Origin: Enterococcus dispar ATCC 51266
Lineage (GTDB): Bacteria > Bacillota > Bacilli > Lactobacillales > Enterococcaceae
Assembly: GCF_000406945.1 (NCBI RefSeq)
Contig: NZ_KE136354.1
Span: forward strand, 301,607 to 365,606
Reading direction: 5' to 3'
Length of the DNA: 64,000 nt
Shown: piece by piece, positions 60,940 through 64,000 of the stretch
Layout of the letters: every line of letters starts with the position of its first letter
Position numbering within the stretch: position 1 is the first letter of the stretch
Made by a program: the position numbers and the translations under genes
Notes under the pieces: model-generated
The model's input: the letters and a program-made list of their open reading frames with translations, nothing else
What the model was told of the DNA's origin: nothing
Databases searched by the model: none

Positions 60940-62426
60940 TTAGTGACTTAGTTATAACTTATGGAGGAGAAAATCTGACAAATTTCTTTGACTTGACTGC
61001 GGAACCTATTGGAAGAAACCTTCCAAATCGAGAAAATAGCACACAACAGATGGGGTTAACAAATGGTTCGCAATTTGTAGGAACGCGATACGCAGAACGG
61101 ATTATCACTCTTAATATATATTCTGATAAGTATTCTGTTGATTATGTTAAAAATAAAATTAATGGTTTATTGAACGTTAAAGAACCTCAACCCTTGATAT
61201 TTTCCGACAGGCCAAACGAAGTTTGGTATGCAATTCTGGATGGAGAATCAGTTATGACGAGGTCAATTGATTCTTTAACGGAGATTAACGGCGAACTTTC
61301 TTTCTTAGTTCCTTCGGGTTATTGTGAGGCTCTTAATCCATCAACATTTACCGCCACACCAAATGATGATGGAATTTTAGCAATGCAAATTGCGAATAAC
61401 GGAACCGAAACCGCTGAATTATCATTTGAAGCGACTATGACTGATGATAATGGTTTTCTCGGAGCAGTAGGACCACTAGGAGCAATGGAGTTTGGAAGTA
61501 TCACAGAAGTTGATGGCTATGTGGACATGGCTGAAACTGTGTATAACGATCAGATGGTTCCGTCTGACGCATCAAAATGGACTGCTAATGGAGGTTATAT
61601 TGAGTGGCCTAATTCAAATGCGGGACTTCCAAATAAAGTTCAAGGTTCATTTAGTTGGACCGGTGAGACAGCTAAAGCGACAAATTTTGGCACAGCCTAT
61701 AATGACAACCGTTGGTACGGTCCAACTATTGCAAAGGCAATACCTGCAAAAACAAGTGATGGTAAACGTGACGGGAATTTTGTTCATCGTTTTTGGTTAA
61801 ATCACAAGTCCAAGAAAAATGCACGTTGTGTGGGTCGCCAAGAAGTTAATTTATCAGATGGAGCTAATCCGATTGCGACGTTTGTCATCTACGATGATAG
61901 TTCAAATTCAGTTCGAACATGCCTTGAATTTACGTTATTTGGTATCAAACAAGCACGAATTGTGGCGGATAAAGATTTCCAGGAATTTTACGGAACTGTC
62001 GAAATCATGAAAATTGGTAATGAAATTACATTTAAAGTTTACAATATTGATACTAAAAAGACGATTACGAAAACGTATTATGATGATCGTTTAGGTGCTG
62101 CAAAAATCACGCATAAAACCTATTGGTGTTCGCGATTTATGAATTTGCCAATTTGCGATATGAGCTTAAATTATTCGTTCTTCCAGTGGATTGGTTCCCA
62201 AGAATTTGTTGACGTACCAAATCGATATAGTAGTAGCGACGTGCTTTCGTACGACGGTTCTACTGGCAAATTCTATGTTAATGATACTTTGGCAATGAAT
62301 GATATCATCGTTGGTTCAACAGATTTAAAAATTCCGCCGGGAAATTGGACTGTGGAATTTTATTACTCTGATTTCGGGAAAACTCCACCTCATATCGTAG
62401 GGACATTGAGAGAAAGGTGGCTGTAA
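60936..62426 (+). CDS. Distal tail protein (Dit), enlarged
   Basis: 496 residues. The N-terminal Sipho_tail/Dit domain (about 1-135: LVITYGGENLTNFF, ERIITLNIYSDKYSVDYVKNKINGLL, PLIFSDRPNEVWYAILDGE) is followed by a large beta-rich part (about 190-410), then the Dit galectin-like end. Classical Dit has about 250 residues, so the insert is probably a carbohydrate-binding module for host contact. ATGA overlap with the tape-measure stop. Confidence 0.82.
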   Translation: MISDLVITYGGENLTNFFDLTAEPIGRNLPNRENSTQQMGLTNGSQFVGTRYAERIITLNIYSDKYSVDYVKNKINGLLNVKEPQPLIFSDRPNEVWYAILDGESVMTRSIDSLTEINGELSFLVPSGYCEALNPSTFTATPNDDGILAMQIANNGTETAELSFEATMTDDNGFLGAVGPLGAMEFGSITEVDGYVDMAETVYNDQMVPSDASKWTANGGYIEWPNSNAGLPNKVQGSFSWTGETAKATNFGTAYNDNRWYGPTIAKAIPAKTSDGKRDGNFVHRFWLNHKSKKNARCVGRQEVNLSDGANPIATFVIYDDSSNSVRTCLEFTLFGIKQARIVADKDFQEFYGTVEIMKIGNEITFKVYNIDTKKTITKTYYDDRLGAAKITHKTYWCSRFMNLPICDMSLNYSFFQWIGSQEFVDVPNRYSSSDVLSYDGSTGKFYVNDTLAMNDIIVGSTDLKIPPGNWTVEFYYSDFGKTPPHIVGTLRERWL

Positions 62427-62429
62427 TTC

Positions 62430-64000
62430 TTGAAAATATATGTAATGACAAAAGCTGATGAGACGGTCGCTATTTTAGATAATTCACTTTCTGGTGCGAT
62501 GCATTATTTTGACGATGAATTCCACAGATACCTAGAAACAGGGGCAAGTACTTTTGACTTATCGATTGCTAAAAAGCATATGATGTATTCTAATTCTTCA
62601 AAAGGTACAGAAGATGATTTCCAATATTTGAAAGAAAACCATTTTTTAGTATTTAGGTATAAAAACAAAGATTACAAATTTACAATTCGGCGTGTCGAGG
62701 AGACGGAAACCTCGTTACGCCTTTTTTGTGAAGATTTGTCGTTTGACTTATTGAATGAATATCGTGGTCCGTATAAGGCCGACAAAGCATATTCAATCTC
62801 AAAATATGTCAATGATTGTCTTGTAGATTCAGGGTATGAGATTGGAATTAATGAGTTCGCTAAAAACGAGCGTACTCTTGAATGGGAAGGCGACCAAACT
62901 GTTTTAAAACGATTGCTATCAATTTGTAATAGCTTTAGCGCCGAAATTGAGTTTGAAACTGTATTGAATGACGATCGCACCGTTAACAAACAGCTTGTCC
63001 ATTTAAAAAAGAGTGTCGGTGTTAATCGAACAGATGTTGAGCTTAAATACGGTCGTGATGTCTCAAGTATTCGCCGTAATGTGGATGTTACAGAATTAAT
63101 CACAGCCATCAAACCACGCGGTCATGAAGAAGACGGCAAAGTTACAACAATCGCGAATGTAGAAAAAGAAATCAAAGATGAAAATGGTAACGTAGTTTTC
63201 TATACTAAAAAGGGTTCGGAATACATCTATGCGCCGATGGCTAATCAAGAGTATGGGAACCCAAAACGAAAAGGCGGAGGCTACATTGTTGGCCAATTTA
63301 GCTACGATACTAAATCAGATACAGAGCTTTTTAATCGTGCGCTAACGGAGTTAGAAAAGAAATGTGTGCCGGCTTACGAGTTCGAGATTGAAGGATTTTA
63401 TGACATCGATATTGGCGACACTATACGAGCAATTGATGAAGGATACAATCCAATTCTTTTGCTAGAAGCTCGAATTAGCGAACAGACAATCAGTTTTAGT
63501 GACCCAACGAAGAACAAGACAGTCTACTCAAATTATCGAATTTTACAAAACAAAGTCAGTCAGTCACTTTTAGATCGAATTGATGAAGTCAAAAAATACG
63601 CAGAACAAGTAGCTAAGACGTATATTTTTTCTATTAGCAATGTCGGTTCACCAATGTTTAAAAACGGTGAAGGCGAAGTAATCTTCACAGCCAAGATTGA
63701 AAAAAACAATCAAGACATCACGGCCGAATTCACGAAATTCAACTGGATTAAGCAAAACAAAGATGGCTCGCTGGATACAATCTGGAACGCAGCTCATCAA
63801 AGTATTGGAAAGTCAATTACCGTTAAACCGGAAGATTTTGAAGATACGGCTACGTTTAGTTATGAAGCATTGCAAGACGATTTGGTTGTTGGCGGTGCAA
63901 GTGGCGTTGTGACTAAAGTTTATGACGGTGAAAACGGTAAAACTCCAGTTAAGGGTATAGATTACTTTGATGGAGAACCAGGTACTAATGGTCTTTCTGC
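62430..64000 (+). CDS. Tail-associated protein (Tal/prophage tail endopeptidase-like), 3' end outside window
   Basis: The frame opens at TTG 62430 (AAAGGTGG upstream) and is still open at the end, at least 523 residues. The N-terminal part (VMTKADETVAILDNSLSGAMHYFDDEFHRYLETGASTFDLSIAKKHM... RTLEWEGDQTVLKRLLSICNSF) matches the phage minor structural/endopeptidase tail family. The visible end has KTPVKGIDYFDGEPGTNG, the start of a collagen-like or hinge region. Confidence 0.83.
   Translation, partial: MKIYVMTKADETVAILDNSLSGAMHYFDDEFHRYLETGASTFDLSIAKKHMMYSNSSKGTEDDFQYLKENHFLVFRYKNKDYKFTIRRVEETETSLRLFCEDLSFDLLNEYRGPYKADKAYSISKYVNDCLVDSGYEIGINEFAKNERTLEWEGDQTVLKRLLSICNSFSAEIEFETVLNDDRTVNKQLVHLKKSVGVNRTDVELKYGRDVSSIRRNVDVTELITAIKPRGHEEDGKVTTIANVEKEIKDENGNVVFYTKKGSEYIYAPMANQEYGNPKRKGGGYIVGQFSYDTKSDTELFNRALTELEKKCVPAYEFEIEGFYDIDIGDTIRAIDEGYNPILLLEARISEQTISFSDPTKNKTVYSNYRILQNKVSQSLLDRIDEVKKYAEQVAKTYIFSISNVGSPMFKNGEGEVIFTAKIEKNNQDITAEFTKFNWIKQNKDGSLDTIWNAAHQSIGKSITVKPEDFEDTATFSYEALQDDLVVGGASGVVTKVYDGENGKTPVKGIDYFDGEPGTNGLS

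Larger units (their letters stand above)
31000..64000. mobile_element. Siphovirus-type prophage, left part (right end outside window)
   Basis: Everything from the integrase to the window end forms one temperate phage map: integrase, lysogeny genes, replication, late regulator, HK97-type packaging and head genes, and tail genes. Lysis genes and attR are not reached. Insertion immediately behind rplS leaves that gene and its terminator intact. The exact attL core cannot be set without the right end. Confidence 0.93.

Noticed and set aside
61492..62010. Extra plus-strand ORFs inside the Dit gene
   Set aside because: They lie in other frames of a complete 496-residue gene and have no ribosome site.
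1..64000. tRNA and rRNA genes
   Set aside because: I saw no cloverleaf-like segment or rRNA sequence, but a covariance search would be more reliable than reading by eye.

Overview
The window is low-GC Gram-positive DNA (strong AGGAGG ribosome sites, many U-tailed hairpin terminators). Gene content and order (ylxM-ffh, then rpsP-KH protein-rimM-trmD-rplS, phoPR beside pstS, queH, YtrA-type regulator with an ABC transporter) fit Enterococcaceae, most likely Enterococcus or a near relative. This is inferred from protein families and synteny; no 16S gene is present.

Bases 1-31000 are host chromosome. A 5'-truncated copper-type P-type ATPase is followed by a catabolic locus at 1.1-7.6 kb. The locus has two units: YitT protein, GntR/HutC regulator and M20 dipeptidase; then glycosylasparaginase, PTS IIB, PTS IIC and a GrdB-like protein. 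Both promoters carry 8-bp GTATATAC-type sites repeated every 14 bp, so the GntR protein probably controls both, with a cre-like site added before the second. Next come housekeeping and small unknown genes, queH, an aminotransferase, pstS with a four-repeat Pho box convergent with phoPR, the SRP operon, a HAD phosphatase, a ytr-like ABC operon, tag, a flavin reductase, and the rpsP and rimM-trmD-rplS groups.

From about 31.0 kb to the window end lies the left part of a siphovirus-type prophage, inserted just behind the rplS terminator. It reads: integrase, lipoprotein and CI-like repressor (minus strand); Cro-like gene, Rha/ORF6C antirepressor, Erf recombinase, HNHc protein, replisome organiser, SSB, dUTPase and a string of small genes whose junctions share one repeated sequence; a minus-strand three-gene cargo cassette with its own near-consensus promoter; an ArpU late regulator and a structured leader; then the HK97-type packaging, head and tail genes up to a tail protein cut by the window end.

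The most striking feature is the tape-measure gene (54327-60939). It is split by three group I introns of 299, 1528 and 256 nt. The middle one encodes an EDxHD-type homing endonuclease with repeated zinc ribbons. The second and third introns are separated by an exon of only 18 nt. Splice sites are supported by P1 pairings with a U.G pair, by P10 pairings with each downstream exon, by a terminal G in each intron, and by a restored 1509-residue frame. Other recoding and regulatory signals are a CCC-TAA +1 shifty stop that would add a HeH/LEM-like tail to the capsid protein, an A7 -1 slip site in the tail chaperone gene, and a late-operon leader RNA. An HNH nuclease gene carries a frameshift.
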